Made by a program: the position numbers and the translations under genes. Source: Diphasiastrum complanatum (taxonomy: Eukaryota; Streptophyta; Lycopodiopsida; Lycopodiales; Lycopodiaceae). Taken from it: a DNA stretch of 64,000 bases. The notes beneath the pieces are model-generated. The model made no database searches. It had not been told where the DNA came from and saw only the letters and a list, made by a program, of their open reading frames with translations. Where the stretch lies: assembly GCA_029204225.1 (NCBI GenBank), contig CM055113.1, positions 3,363,194-3,427,193 of the forward strand. Reading direction: 5' to 3'. Below, one piece after another: positions 12,685-26,391 of the stretch (positions are counted from its first letter, which is position 1; each line of letters opens with the position of its first letter).

Positions 12685-12764
12685 ACTAACTCCATCTCTT
12701 TGATGCTAGATTGACTAGACCTTGGATTCAGGTTAGGCAAGGAAAGAAACCCAGTACAAGTATT

Positions 12765-13740
<976 letters not shown>

Positions 13741-16700
13741 TATGTGTTTTGTAGGCAACCACTACAACACACGCTGCGATGTGATTTGTGACATGAATTG
13801 CAGGCTTAATTTTTTTTCATTCATCGCAGCCATCGCAAAACAAGTCGCAACAGGGTCATCGGAATCCGACATCTATAAAACACATCAGAATCCGAAAATA
13901 CCGGGTTCCCGGCATCCCGGACACTGCATTTGAAATTTGAACGCCGAATGTGATGTGGATGTCGAAATCCAACATTCCACGTGGACGTCGGATTTGGATT
14001 TACATTTCACGTCCACAGTCCCATAATGTGAACAATACCACATTTGACTAAGTTAACATTTGCAATGTTGGCCTAAGTTGCCATTTGCAAATGTTTGACA
14101 ATTCTATAACATTGGCCTAAGATGGCATTTGCATAATCTTTCACACGTTGTTTAGGAAGAATATAAATCCAGATCCGAATTCACAAGTGTCTACATCTCT
14201 TGCCCAGCTTGCATGTTGATGTCCACTATGAATGTGGAGCTTGTTGTTGTAGGAGTAAATCAACAATTGCAATGCTAAAAAATAAACAACAAAAAATTTC
14301 CTCCAGCAGTAGGTTTCAATATTTGACTTCTATTTCATGGTATTTAACAACGATTTGAAAGTTAGGAGTTCTAGATCTAGTTCATACAAGGCCTTGGTAT
14401 TATTTTTATTGGAATCAAAATCAGAAACTTCAACTGCTCATAATTTCACATAACTTTAGAAGGAGAATGATTTCAACTTTAGAAGAGAAAAAATTAAGGC
14501 ATTCACCTCAAGTGAAGGCTGGCATGTGTAGGCTAAATGAGGAGATGCAGTATTTGATGTTCAAAGAATCCTAGTCCAAGAAATATAGTCCACAAATCTT
14601 TGCCCATATATAGATATATGTTGCATCCATGAATGGAGACACTCACTTCTAAACAGAAAGGGCCTTGAAACAAAGAACACATTTGCAAAAAATTCCACAA
14701 TAGTTGGCAATGTGCTTGTTTCGCCAAAGTTGTGGAAACAAAAACTTAAATTGCTCAAAACCTTAGAAGGGATAGTAGGAGAGGAGGAGACTATTGCTTC
14801 ATGAGCTAGTATTGTGATCTTTTTTATGTAATGTGTGTGGGCACATGAGTAAAGGTTATTGGCATCTTGTTGATCATATGTAGAGCTCTTGTGAAATGCT
14901 TGAATAGAACCTTAAATATCTTGGTGATGTAATGAAGGGGAGTGTGATATTGTGGCTCATTGCATTTTGTTGTCTTCAAGTAGAATCAAGCTTGGTGCAT
15001 TTGCTTCTTGTTGACAAATTTTAACATGACAATCCTACTTCATAGAGCAGTCAATATTGTCCAACGCAACACATGACGTCTAGATCCATTCATGTTGCTG
15101 TGTATTTACTCGCATTGTCACACAATCTGCAGAAATACATGAGAATCACAAATAGGTATCTACGTGATAGTCAAACTATCAAGTCAAACTTTTGAGGGAG
15201 TCAGGCCCGTCAAACTATTGAGAGAGTCTCAACAATCAAACCATCGAGTTGAAGTTTTGACTCCAACTCGAATCGACAAATTATTTATTGCCGATTCTCT
15301 AACTCAAATCGACAAAATTGTCGACTGTTTCCAGCTCAATTCGACAAAAGATTGTCAACTTTCTAAATAGAATGATACCACTAAATAAAGAGATTGCAAG
15401 CGTAAAGCTACCATATTATCTTCTTGTCATTGTAGCAATTGTAAATCAGATTAGCTTTTGCACACATAGTTATCATTGCTATTGTATTGTGCTCATCGTA
15501 ATTTCTTGCTAATTTGTACATGCTACTTTTTGTATTCAATCTAATGTCTTATTGCATTCAGAATAATGTCACCAATAAATGTATGTCTTTCTAATTCATC
15601 TTGTTATGTGATACTACTCTCGTATTGATTCGTCTAAATTATCTATTGTTTTCGCTTCTGCACATTCAATTATTTTGTGTATGCCTATGTAATCAATTGA
15701 ATATATCCTTATGATTTCAAAGTCGATCAAGTAGAGCTTAGAAGAATTCTGAGCTTGAATTTGTTAAGCGTAGTGCATTGCCACTACAAGAGGACGAGTG
15801 ATCATGAAGGCTTTTTTTGAGCGTTTCTTTGAAAGATAGGTTTTAAAATGAGTCACGGGGGCAGCAAAATGCTCAAGCCTCGAGTCTGATGTTTGGCCTC
15901 GGTATATGCCTACCAAATTTGCTTGTTTTTGAATCATTTATAGAGAGGGATATAAAGAGGGTTATGAATTCCGTAAGGGCCTTGGAACATACATTGAAAT
16001 ACTAAACCTAATTTGAGGAGTATACGGAGGTTGACGCTGGTATAAGCCCACCATATGTAGACTTGTTTTTGAGACATTTATAGATAGGGTCCAGGTGGCC
16101 AGAGGCATTCAGGACACTCTGCTCACTGAGGGTGATATCGAGACTGATGAAAAGTAAACCACAGTATAAAACATAATGTAAATGGATCTCACTTTTGGAA
16201 TTTGTTACCTATCAACATATTGGATTCCATTTCATATCATTATTGGTTGCCATATGCACAAGTGAATATATAAATTTATCTATCACAAGAAAATGATGAT
16301 CACAAATTGTGTACTCACATCCATCGACTTCTTGTTTGATGTCAAGTAGTCAACTAACAAAGCGTAATTGCATCTGTGAGCATATGTTTAGTATTACAAT
16401 GAATTGAAATACATCGTATTGTCTCACTTATTCATTTGGTGGTCCATCGTTATCATTTGCCTCATTATCATGTGAAAAATCTGCCAAACCAAATGAGTCT
16501 ATCTCTAATTCTACCCAAATATCTCCTATAGCTTCATCATTAATAAGCTAATCTTCAAAAGTTAATGGAAATGGTGACGACGAGTGAGATCGAGAAGGTG
16601 TGTCATGTGTCGTCAAACCATCCGATGATGATGCATCACACTCAATGTCATCATTAGCTTGTGAAGCTTGCACATGATCATCCTCCAAAAATGTGTCATC

Positions 16701-16890
16701 GAATCCTCATCACAATCTTGTTCATGAGGTGCAGTTGGCTGTGCCATGTCCTTCACGACATCTCTATCTTCAAGATTATTTTACTTCGAGGGGTGACTTA
16801 AATCACATACCACCATCTGGGATCTAAACAATCAGGGTGAAAGACCACCTATAATTGATCGATGTTACCATAAATGTTGACTTGTAGTTA
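13741..16890. other. no gene seen
   Basis: About 3 kb without credible coding sequence. The only structure noted is a degenerate repeat of 'aatcgacaaa' and 'gtcaaactat'-like words at about 15160-15360. Confidence 0.4.
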
Positions 16891-16900
16891 GTATCCATAC

Positions 16901-17710
16901 CTATGTTATAGTTTCTTGGGTATTACTATACACAATATACATTTTTTGCAGTACATTGAAAATCGATTGATTGTCAATTTTTACTAATATAGCAACTTGT
17001 CTAGCTAGTTCGCTCACTCGTCTCGTATATTGTCTAATATTCTCCCCAGGATCTTGTTGTATTGTGGATAATGTGAATATTAGTTCATCCATATTTCTAG
17101 TCGGCCTGAACTCCACTATATTAGTTCCTCAATGGTAGCTAAAGAATTTCATTGTAAACTTTGATACCAATTCCTTGCTGTACCAGTTAAAGCAATAGCA
17201 AAGAACATCATCTCATGATATGGGTTGGTTATTCTGCTTATAAAGCAAGTTGTCCAAAAAGCACTGATGTGTCTCTTTGCATCTTCATAAGATGCTCCGA
17301 TAAACTCAGGTGTTGTTCCACGTAACTTAGGTAGAGGTTCTACACTATCAGGAACCACCAATGGTTCGGTTTGTCTACCCACCATCTTGTGATTATTATC
17401 AGACGATGCAGCTGGGTTATCTATCAAAGAGGGTATCTCCTCAAGCGGTGTCTCAACACCTAGCTCTATATTATGATCCTGTAATTCTGGTACTCCTTCT
17501 AGTGTTCCAGGTTCAGATTCAATGTCAAAATTTTCAAGAGATACAGGTAATTATTCCCCTACATCAAAATGGGATTTCTGGTCTATCTCTGCTTGTAATC
17601 GTCGGGAATCACGTATGACTCTTATTAAAGTGCGTGGACTAAACGCCACAGTTAATGATAATTGTTCTAATAGTCCTTCCCAACAAGGATTATCACTTGG
17701 GGTACCTATC
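16901..17710 (-). pseudogene. Ty3/gypsy gag, degraded
   Basis: Gag forms the retrotransposon particle. On the minus strand the N-terminal part (about 17700-17550) has WEGLLEQLSLTVAFSPRTL and ends at a stop near 17545. The next part (17427-17149) has LPKLRGTTPEFIGASYEDAKRHISAFW, PYHEMMFFAIALTGTARNWYQSL. A frameshift leads to 17116-16901 with FTLSTIQQDPGENIRQYTRRVSELARQV, the classic Retrotrans_gag signature with a conserved run before the zinc knuckle. No zinc knuckle is seen. Flanking RT sequence (17726-17950) is in the wrong order for an intact element, so this area is a mosaic. Confidence 0.75.
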
Positions 17711-17725
17711 TTCTCCGAGTCCAAT

Positions 17726-17950
17726 TTAATTGTTAAGTATAGCTTGTTGAACTATAAAAAATGCTAATTCACCTTCAGATGTCCAATTCACTATAACTTC
17801 AGTTTCTACTAAATTCAACAATGGTTTAATAATTTCTATAAAGTTAGATATAAATTTTCTATAATACCCTGCTGAACCTAATAAAATTTGTAACTCCTCT
17901 TGTATAGTTGGCTTAGTCATCCATTTATTATGCCTATTAATTATCCCCAT
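17726..17950 (-). pseudogene. Ty3/gypsy reverse transcriptase fragment
   Basis: The minus-strand frame reads MTKPTIQEELQILLGSAGYYRKFI, then NFIEIIKPLLNLVE and WTSEGELAF. This is the RT thumb and connection region of gypsy elements (usual form ELQSFLGLAGYYRKFI). It is only about 75 residues long and lies upstream of gag on the same strand, the reverse of normal gene order. Confidence 0.8.
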
Positions 17951-18273
17951 AACAAGTGTCGTATTCCGCTCTAGAATTTATCCACTCTAGTTTGTAAGTA
18001 AGTCTCGAATAATCTCTATTGAATACTTATTCAAATCCAGAGTCCTCGAATAATTCCTCTTAAAACATTCATATCATCATACAGACTCAAATTCCATTCT
18101 ACATTGCCCATGCTATATTTCTGCAGTCTATGATAAAGTGATAGATATGTTAACCCAATTAAAGGTGTCTCTCTTACCTTTAATTTAGATGATGTCAATA
18201 TTTATTTATAGTTTCACGGGGGGAAATAAAGGGAATGCCCAGATGCAATATTTTTTTTCTTTATCAAATCCAC

Positions 18274-18292
18274 ACTCTTGACAGACGCACCA
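18274..18292 (-). other. primer-binding-like site
   Basis: The minus strand reads ttggtgcgtctgtcaagag, similar to the ATTGGCGCCGTCTGTGGG leader common in plant gypsy elements but with several changes. It abuts the TG end of the candidate LTR at 18294. Confidence 0.3.
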
Positions 18293-18293
18293 A

Positions 18294-19825
18294 TGTTAAA
18301 CTATTTTCTAGCAAGGGATTGAACTAATTAGAAATCTTCAAAGGGGTAAATCAGCGAAATCAAGTATCAGATCTCACTTTACGCGAGTATCGATGATTCT
18401 CTATCAGTCAATCCCGAATCTTTATAGGATACACTGTATTTTATATAGAAGAGAGTTCCAAACTCTTCATGAATGTAACGGGGCTAAAATAGAATAGCTA
18501 CCTTCGGGTAACAATTCAGTAACAGTTTCACTAATCTCACTATCTATAGTAGCCCAGTACTCTTCGTCTACTGTGTACTCAATGTTATTATATATGGATG
18601 ATTGATTCTTAATAATATAACTCTGATAGAAAATTGAGTATACTTCTATGATCATGTTCAGGGATTTGATGAAAGTTCCAACAATTTATAGTAACAGACA
18701 TACCATCCTTATTTCCCAATATCTCCATATTAGTTCATAGTATATTTTTCTCAATTTTTGTTCTTTAAAACCACTTAAGTACAAGTATCAATATGGCATC
18801 AACATTATATGTTCCAACAATGTTCCCTCTATCTTATCTTCACAGTGATATCCCATTGTGTGTTCCAACAATTTTGGGTATAGTATTCAGCTTGTATGTT
18901 CCAACAAGCTAATATAGGTATAATAAAGACTTATTATATATCCGACTGTAGGACTTGTTCTTTATTAAATTCCTGATAGCTTAATAACTTCCAATCAGTC
19001 ATTCAAAAATTGTTTCTTCCAACAAAAGTAGATTCATCTACTCACTTTTGCTTTTCAATTCACTCAAATTCGACTTGAAATGCAAAAGTTATGGCCGTTA
19101 GAAGGTTTAGTTCATTTTCTTTGTGCAAAATCATATAAAGACCTCACAGAATTATAAAATCTGAAAACCGCAGTTACTGCTTTCAGTGGATAAAGTTATG
19201 AGATTTTCAAATTGTCACTATTCAGAAATGATAAATGTAATTCGGTTATACTCAAAAGCCCTTCAGACTGAAAACTTCATGAAGTCTAAAAAACAGACTT
19301 CCAAATAGAGTCATTATAAATTTTAGTGGAACAATCGGCTCAACCATTAGAAGTTCTTTAAGTGTAATTTTAATATCAGTCTGAAATTACAACTTACCTC
19401 GGTGACTCAAAGAGACTCTGCCTTAACTTCTCAGGATGTATCCAGAGGTTAAGGATTTTCAGACAGTCAGCGGTCATCGGTCAGCGAATCTTCACTTCAG
19501 TCACTGTTACCAATCCGTTGCGTCTCCTTACATATAAAATCTCAGGTTTACACTTGTGGGCACTCAATTGTTTGTCGGGCTTGTCTCTCCCAATTCTCCA
19601 AAAATTAAGCGTGGGCTGGGCAGCGTGGGTCCTCTTCCCACGAATGCAGGTCGCGAGGGTGACTGTGTAGACTCTCTCTCACAAAAGCATTTCGCATTGG
19701 TGCAGGTCGCTCCCTCCCAAACACAGGGACAACATGGCTTCTGATCAGAACTGCAGATAGCCGCCCTTCACTCTCTCATTTCAAATTGCCATTTCAAAGT
19801 AAATATACAAATATGCGGTATCACA
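18294..19825 (-). mobile_element. candidate gypsy LTR
   Basis: On the minus strand it would start TGTGATACC at 19825 and end TTTAACA at 18294, next to the primer-like site and the gag at 17700. The outer 26 bp (19800-19825) match 23420-23445 with one difference. The internal sequence does not match the other candidate LTR, so both calls remain tentative. Confidence 0.3.
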
Positions 19826-20560
19826 TGTCCCTCTCCTCAAATGTGAAATGTCCTCGTGAACAAAAAATATTTGTTTCGAGAATTATTCATTCCTTAGAAA
19901 AGAATATTTTTGTGTCGAAGATCTTCGTTAGGTCACAAGTAGAGATATTTCTTCATTCGTTGCGTTGCTAACCTTCACTTGATATTTCAGAATCAAATGT
20001 TGATTCAAAATATATTTCAGCAAACATAGAATAAGCATCATCACATATAAAACTCAGCATTACATAGTCTGCAACACAATATACAAGAAAAAGACTTCAT
20101 GTATTAAGGTCTCCATAACCAGAGAAAATCTTCCTTTCCCCACTCTGACTACCAATCCTCGAATGCCACACCTGTCAAGCCTGGTAGCATCAAATAATCC
20201 ATATGCCACTGTAATTCGATATTGAAATTGCAAGGACTCCAACTTCCAAATTACTCCGCCTGCATTGATCCAACAAAACTGAATTGACGCAAGCCGAATT
20301 GAAGCTCTGATTTTCCAACTGCTTGTACTTGCGTCCATTTTGATCGCGTCAAAAGAGTGGTAGCGAGCACGAAAGCGAGAGCAAGCAAGAGCAAGAGAGC
20401 AAGAGTAAAAAGAAAGTGTAAAATGAAAATAAAAAATTACAATGTTTAAACAATGACACAGTGGAGACGATGATTACGTGGCAACGTGATTTGACAACTG
20501 TCACTTCATAAAAGTGGTTGGCTTAGAGACAATCTTTAGTTAAATCAAGACCGTTAGAAT
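19826..20560. other. no gene seen; probable retroelement non-coding sequence
   Basis: A 92-residue minus-strand frame at 20338-20060 has no recognisable features. GAGCAA-type short repeats occur at 20360-20410. The segment lies between a degraded gypsy protease region and a candidate LTR, so it may be a 3' untranslated stretch of that element. Confidence 0.35.
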
Positions 20561-22180
20561 TTAAAAATAATCACGCCTACGCAGTCTTCCACGTGTCATA
20601 AATGTAAACATAAATGTGGATGACCTTTTATAACACGTGTATATTTGTATCTTCATCATCTGCATCAAATTTTTTAGAATTTGGTCTGCCACTTCTAATA
20701 TACTCACATCAGTATCTGTGTTGCAAACCTCAAAGAATTCTTCTTTGTCCTCCGATGGATCATTATTCTCATAGCATTCGAAATAATTTACTTCGATGTC
20801 TAATGCTTTAGAGAATATATTAAGATCATAAGAAGAATCTTCTGAAGTGAAACTAGTCTCACTCATAGGAGTTTCGTGACTCCAGGTAATAATATGTTCT
20901 TCTAGTTTACCATGATTACTTTTCTTGCCAGTCTGGAATCTCAGTTCTCTAGATTTCCAATGAACACTTGCATTAGCCTGATAAAGCCAAGGCCGTCCAA
21001 TGAAAATAGAGTAAGATGACAAACTAAGTGGTTGATGACAATAAATTCATTGTAAAAGACTTGGATTGTATGTAGAATGTCACGTCCTTTAATTCACCAA
21101 TAGGCTTTCTTTATGTATAATCGGCCAATTTCATAATTCTTTGAGTTGGTTGAATATTAGTCAAACCCAAGACATGAGCAGTATCTTTAATTATGATGTT
21201 GACACTCGATCGGCACTTTCTCAATTAAACATCCCGCAATTGTAACGTCGATCTCTGGTGCGCCAAGATCTCCAAGATCAATGGATAATATGCTAACATC
21301 CGGTAAGGAAATTGGTTTCTTTTTCTTTGAGATTCAGAACTTGAAGAACTTGAATGGGATTCAGATTTAGATTCATCTTCATTGCCGCTTGAGTCATGGT
21401 TAGACTTTCGAGTTCGTCTAGTAGAACGTCTTTTACGTGCTAACTTAGAAGTCTCATAATTCTCAGCACTTGCTATGACTGTTGATAAAGAAGTCATATC
21501 TCCTTGTCTATAGTATCAATCAATTTTCGATGGTAATCCTACCAAAAACCACTCAATCTGCATTGCAATAGGGTACACACCAATTAGTTTTCCAATCAAA
21601 TTCTTTACTTTTTGTGTATACCTTCGAAGAGATTCTTTTTTCTTCTTCTGGACATTGTTAAGTCGTCCGAGAATTCTAGATGAATAACCAATTTCTCTAA
21701 ACTGGTTCAGAAGCATATCTTTCAGTAGTAACTAGGTGGCGACACGTTTAACTTGGTTGTATCATATGCGTGCTTGTTTTTTCAAAAGACCAGGGAAAAT
21801 ACGCAGCTTATCTGCATCAGCACCTTCATTATTCGAGTTAGCAATTGACTCAAACTACAAAACATAACTGTTAGTGTCGTCTGAAGATGCCCTTTAAAAT
21901 AATCATATTTGATCTTCGAGATTGAGGTGAAACGAGGATCAGGGCCTCCAGGGCCTTCCATATTCATTCTGGTTTCAGTTCAAGATCAAGTTCAGGTTCA
22001 GGTTTAGGATTTATGACTTCAAAACCTGGTTCAGCTGCAACAGAAGCTTTAGGAAGAGGCTTTTCTGGTAGGTTTTTAGGATTAAAATTTAGAAAAGGTG
22101 ATTATCCTCTTTGCAAAGATTCCTAAATTCTTTTGAAAAATTCTTTTCAAATTTTTCGATATTTCTAGTCAAGTAGCTCT
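20561..22180 (-). pseudogene. Ty3/gypsy gag-protease, degraded
   Basis: Downstream of a primer-binding site on the minus strand, the N-terminal gag part (about 22060-21782) reads NPKPEPELDLE, then MNMEGPGGPDPRFTSISKIKYDYF. The next frame (21716-21516) has FREIGYSSRILGRL, KKKKESLRRYTQKVKNLI and MQIEWFLVGLPSKI, a gag core. A basic, Ser/Glu-rich stretch (21497-21225) follows. The frame at 21022-20561 begins YSIFIGRPWLYQANASVHW, the flap-to-C-terminal part of a retropepsin, then an acidic tail. Stops and frameshifts are frequent and no RT follows. Confidence 0.75.
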
Positions 22181-22240
22181 ATCTGACATACATTGGGGAT
22201 GGAGATGGAGTTGTCAGTTTGTATCAACTTTATTTGGCTA

Positions 22241-22260
22241 TCCCCGACAACGGTGCCAAA
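22241..22260 (-). other. gypsy primer-binding site and leader
   Basis: The minus strand reads TTTGGCACCGTTGTCGGGGA, close to the TGGCGCCGTTGCCGGGGA leader typical of plant Athila/Tat-type gypsy elements. It sits between the candidate LTR and gag in the correct order. Confidence 0.65.
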
Positions 22261-22263
22261 ATT

Positions 22264-23445
22264 TGACATGTCATAATATACCAAAAAAAAATTGCTAGAT
22301 ATGTGTAGTATTTATGTTGTTCCCCAAGGAGATAGCACTTACAGTCCTAACTGATTTCGAATGAAATGGAGATGGATGTTAATCTGGTTGTCAATAGACA
22401 TTTTATAAGTAACCAATATTACTTATTGGTGGTGTGTGTTGATAAATGAATTCCCAACAACAATCTTCCTCTATCGAACCGAATGTAAAGCGTTTTGCAA
22501 TTGAAATGTTATCAGAGTAGCTCGAATGAATTACACTTTGACTGATTAAGTTATCAACAAAGATCTGTGTTATGTTTGATGCAGTCATGTACGAACAAAC
22601 AAATAGCTAATCTTATTCATGAACTCATGTGTTCTAGACAAAAGTCCTCAACAACTAAAGTCCAGTCATGGTAAAAGAACTCAAATAGTTCATTAATATG
22701 TTAGAAACAATTATTTTTGTTACAACATGAATACAGATCAATAACTCAATTTCTCAGACAGGGTCTAACAATTCACATGCATATATACTTCTCTATCAGA
22801 GACTGTGAAAAACTGCACCAAGGGATACTTCACTCGAATGTTGAACACAAAGTATTCGCACAGACGGGTAAGTTAGTTTAAAGATAGTTCTTTAGATCAA
22901 CTTCACGGAAACACAACAAATGACTGTAATGAATATCGTATTGTCTGACCAGAGAATGATTTAAGTAATGTGCACGAGATTGCTAGTAGACCCGAAATCA
23001 CTCACACACAGCAGTGCAAAGAACAAAGATTAAACTAAATAACCTTAATGCTCTATTCACTTCTTCAATCTCAAAATACAATAACTCTCTTTCTCTCTCG
23101 GTATGTGAGAATGAAGTGTGTCTGCATTCATAGTCTACGGAACAAACAAACACACCACTTGAAATTCTTTGTGTGACACTCCATTTACAAATTCTAGTTA
23201 ACGTATAAGTTACAAGTACATGTAATTGTACAATGGATGGTTCATTGTAGCGATATGAATCTAGTCGTTTCGTATTATAGGCGTCGTTTCATTTCAAGAG
23301 GTCTTGTCCTTAAGTAAAAGACAGGTCCTTAGCAATTAAATCCGAAAAATGATATAGGCCTCTTCAATATATATTTGTCCAGTGCATATCCTCGTTTCCA
23401 AGTATATATTGTTTTGAATTAAATATACAAATATGTGGTATCACA
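22264..23445 (-). mobile_element. candidate gypsy 5' LTR (about 1.18 kb)
   Basis: On the minus strand it starts TGTGATACC at 23445 and ends ATGTCA at 22264, four bases before the primer-binding site. The start is supported by the 26-bp match to 19800-19825. No matching full-length 3' LTR was found. Confidence 0.4.
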
Positions 23446-23540
23446 TAAGCTACATTAGTAATATACTAGTAGAGGCCCTGCTCATTTCAAAGTGGAAGAC
23501 CATGAAAATGGAAAGGGCCTCTAGAGGAGGACGTATGCAT

Positions 23541-23700
23541 GGACATCGATGCACTGGTTTACATATCATTGAATCAATCATATATCTCTCATGCATATGT
23601 ATACTTAAATGATGATGTATATATGATGTTGGACAATGATGCATTGTTTTACATATGATTGAATAAATGATATATCTTTTATACATATGTGAATTTCAAA
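23541..23700 (-). repeat. tandem duplication, ~92-bp period
   Basis: Two copies of a unit containing 'gatgcaNtgNtttacatatNattgaatNaatNatatatct' lie at about 23541-23612 and 23633-23697. The minus-strand translation shows the paired peptides RYIIYSIICKTMHHCP and RYMIDSMICKPVHRCP. Confidence 0.75.
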
Positions 23701-25387
23701 CAAAGACCTCCATCGTTGGGGTTTATCATAATCAACCAACCATATCGGTCTGAGAGAGAGAGAGAGAGAGAGATTTAAAAGCTCTGAGATTTTACCATGC
23801 AATTCGTTATTTAAGAACATAATAGTTACTTCTTTTTTACGTTTCATATTATTGAAACTTGTTGCTAAACTAATTGCATGATGACACCCCAACCTAGTCA
23901 GAAGAATAATTGGTATCTATCATTTCAGTGCAACACGTACAAACTGACTTGTTACCAGCCAACTCATTCTTTTGGCGAGTGAGTACTGAGTATTTTTTTG
24001 GTGAGCGAGTACTGAGTACTGATGAGTATTGAGCTAGCAAGTGTTTTTTTGACAGCTAAAACTTGCGCTGTTGGTTATCATGAATGCTCCTATGTGTGGT
24101 TTTTTGCAGTGGGCTTCGGTCTGAGAATCTTGCACTCACAAAGCTTAAGTGTATGAGATACATTTTCATGGTCTTTTTGAAAAATCTGTTGAGAAAGGAA
24201 ATTGTTGTGATGCATTGTTCGCTTTGAAGCCGTGTGCTTGACGATCTTTTACTAATTGGGTTCTTGCTGGTTGTAAAGGCATAGTTTACGGCTATCATTT
24301 GTCTTTGAAAAGCTGTGAAGTTAAGCTCATCACTTGTGAACTATGGCAAGCATGGTGAGGGACTACAGTTGCATAACCGTAACCTGCTAAGCAACGAAAT
24401 TTAGTGGACTTTTGCATAATCCATGAAAGGAATGGTTTGTCTACGTCTTGTGTATGTTCCTTGCTCGTGACCAGACTTTTGATATTAGGCCTCAAGAATT
24501 GTTCTGGTTTGACAAAGATTGCATTGGCAGTTTGGTATATCTTCTTGAACTTGAAGGCCTGGCGAAACTCATAGCTTTATTTTCCGAATTTGACTTGCAT
24601 TTGGTCTTCTATTTAATGAAGGGAGGACAATATGAGTAGTAGCCAAAGGTGACGACAGAATGTTGGACAACCAAGTCTTCACATGACACAAAGTTTGATC
24701 AAGAAGTCTAAAAGTTGGCAAGACGTTCCTTCACTTCATTTTGCAAAAACTCTTCTTAGTAATTGAGTATGGAGAGAGAGATACAAGATTGCACTTACTT
24801 CCTCTTGATAAAGCAAGACTGAAGCTTTTTAAAGCCTTTATTCATAATCCAACAAGGTAAAATACAGCTGAAAAACAAAATACAGTACTAGAAAGCACTC
24901 TAAAGCATAACCACTTTCAAGACGTCCAGCTGATACCTGCCACCATCCCACAAAACAAAACCGCTTAAGTTAGTTTAGTGAGAAAGATAGGTGTCATGGC
25001 TAAACGACAGTTGTTATTTATGTCCAAAAGAATTTATACTACTTAACAGCTTTGAATAGCATTTTAAAACATAGTCCAGTCTTCCCAAACAAATGATGTT
25101 TTAGCGATAGGCCAAGCTGTTTTATCACCGTATCAGGTCGAGTGCCATACTGATCAGCTTACGGGTAATTGGTCCATATAAGTTCGTTTTAAGCATAGAA
25201 GAGTATGAAAAGTTTTAATTGTTAAAGTTTTACTTATCCAAAAGACCTGGTGTGGACACGTGTATTGGTGTCAGAGCAAATCCATGCTATATTGACCTGA
25301 GTGACCCTTACAGAGTGAGGTATGTCACACACTGCTATACATACTCCTGAGCATATCCATGCCTTCCAGTTGTATCTCACCATGCCA
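23701..25387. other. no gene seen; short (GA)n
   Basis: A (GA) run lies at about 23754-23774. The remainder holds no credible coding sequence, RNA gene or repeat boundary that I could recognise. Confidence 0.4.
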
Positions 25388-25942
25388 TCATGCAAATAAA
25401 AAATGTGAAAAGATTTTTTTTACCTTTGCATCAACAATCTCTATGTTAGTATTTACAAAAATCCATGGAATTGCAAACGTGCTAGCCAGATCTTTTCTAA
25501 TGGGAGGAGGCGAGGGTGAAGAGCTGGGAGACCTGGGCTTGGGTTGCGAACACTTGGGCTGTGCTTGCTTTCTCTTTTTCTGGGGTGGGGCAGGCCCCCT
25601 TTCAAGATGAACTTGCCTCTGCATGAAGCCATACTTAAAAATGTTGTAATACGTGTTTCGAAGCCTCATGACAAGAAGCATGTCTATGAGCATCAGTGTC
25701 ACCCTCTTAGCATGTATCGAGCACAACATCGAATCCTCAAACATTTTTGTCTGGAAGTCCTCATATGCAGTATGGAATGCCTCCAATGCAATGATATTAC
25801 ACCTCACTGCATAGGGCAGATGAGTGGTCATATCTTGAGTAACCTCTCTCACAGCCCGGTAGAAGGCTGCTCTCGGGATCAGAAATTTGGTGCTCCTCTG
25901 CAAAACTCTGATGTCCCTCAGCCAAGGACAACGAGGTCTTCC
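25388..25942 (-). CDS. CENH3-like histone H3 fold with C-terminal extension, partial (copy Z)
   Basis: The minus-strand frame, open from a TGA at 25943, begins RPRCPWLRDIRVLQRSTKFL, equivalent to the H3 segment before and through alpha-N. LIPRAAFYRAVREVTQ matches alpha-1, IIALEAFHTAYEDF matches alpha-2, and DSMLCSIHAKRVTLM matches loop 2 and the start of alpha-3. The LIP motif, a Thr in place of Ala in the 'REVT' position and an apparent one-residue longer loop 1 point to centromeric H3 rather than canonical H3. After MLLVMRLR, where H3 normally ends, about 90 residues continue with a Lys/Arg/Pro/Ser-rich linker (PQKKRKQAQPK) and a C-terminal IFVNTNIEIVDAK block. The start codon and N-terminal tail are missing. 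Ulp1-like exons lie head-to-head at 26002. The extension matches the copy at 33679-34674, so the fusion is not a local accident. Confidence 0.75.
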   Translation of the reverse strand, partial: GRPRCPWLRDIRVLQRSTKFLIPRAAFYRAVREVTQDMTTHLPYAVRCNIIALEAFHTAYEDFQTKMFEDSMLCSIHAKRVTLMLIDMLLVMRLRNTYYNIFKYGFMQRQVHLERGPAPPQKKRKQAQPKCSQPKPRSPSSSPSPPPIRKDLASTFAIPWIFVNTNIEIVDAKVKKIFSHFLFA

Positions 25943-26001
25943 TCATCAGTTTAGAATTACATTGAATTATAATTTAACAATTTTTTGTTGTGATTTCTCA
26001 G

Positions 26002-26391
26002 TCTTCGCAACAAGACGATGATTTTCGCTGCGAATGGTTTTTATCTGGAATGTTAAATCGTTCTTGGATTGGTATATAATGCAACCTCCAAATGCTAGTA
26101 TCCATGAGGTATTTTTCTCAAGTTCCAGTATCCTGTTAATACTATGTTAACTTTGTGTATTTATATTTTTTTAAGCATTGGCTAATACATACATACATTC
26201 GATGTTTTATCTTGCAGTTCCAATGTCCAGAGGTATCAACAAATGCTATTCATCAGTATCGACATGAAATGTTGAAAATTTTACTATCGTGTGCAAAGCC
26301 CTACAAGCATGAAGGTGCCTCGGATGAGGGTTCTGTGGATAAAGTTGCAATGCTCGAGGATATGCCTCAAGCACCTATGATTGAAATGTAA
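26002..26391 (+). pseudogene. Ulp1-like (C48) cysteine protease, last two exons (copy Z)
   Basis: Ulp1/SENP proteases process or remove SUMO. Exon 26002-26108 follows a TTTCTCAG acceptor and encodes SSQQDDDFRC, the Gln and catalytic Cys block, with a small indel after the Cys that breaks WFLLWNVK-type sequence. It ends at GAG|GTATTT. The last exon (26218-26391) follows CTTGCAG and reads FQCPEVSTNAIHQYRHEML, then an acidic tail to TAA. Both exons align with copies X and Y, including splice positions. The upstream catalytic-His exon is missing; the histone-like gene sits there in antisense. Confidence 0.65.

Noticed and set aside
14533-14758. Two overlapping minus-strand frames of ~65 residues
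   Set aside because: Both are short, in different frames and without features.
20060-20338. 92-residue minus-strand protein
   Set aside because: No motif, no splice sites and a retroelement context; treated as non-coding.
24056-24640. Small overlapping open frames on both strands
   Set aside because: Short, low similarity to anything, no splice or motif support.
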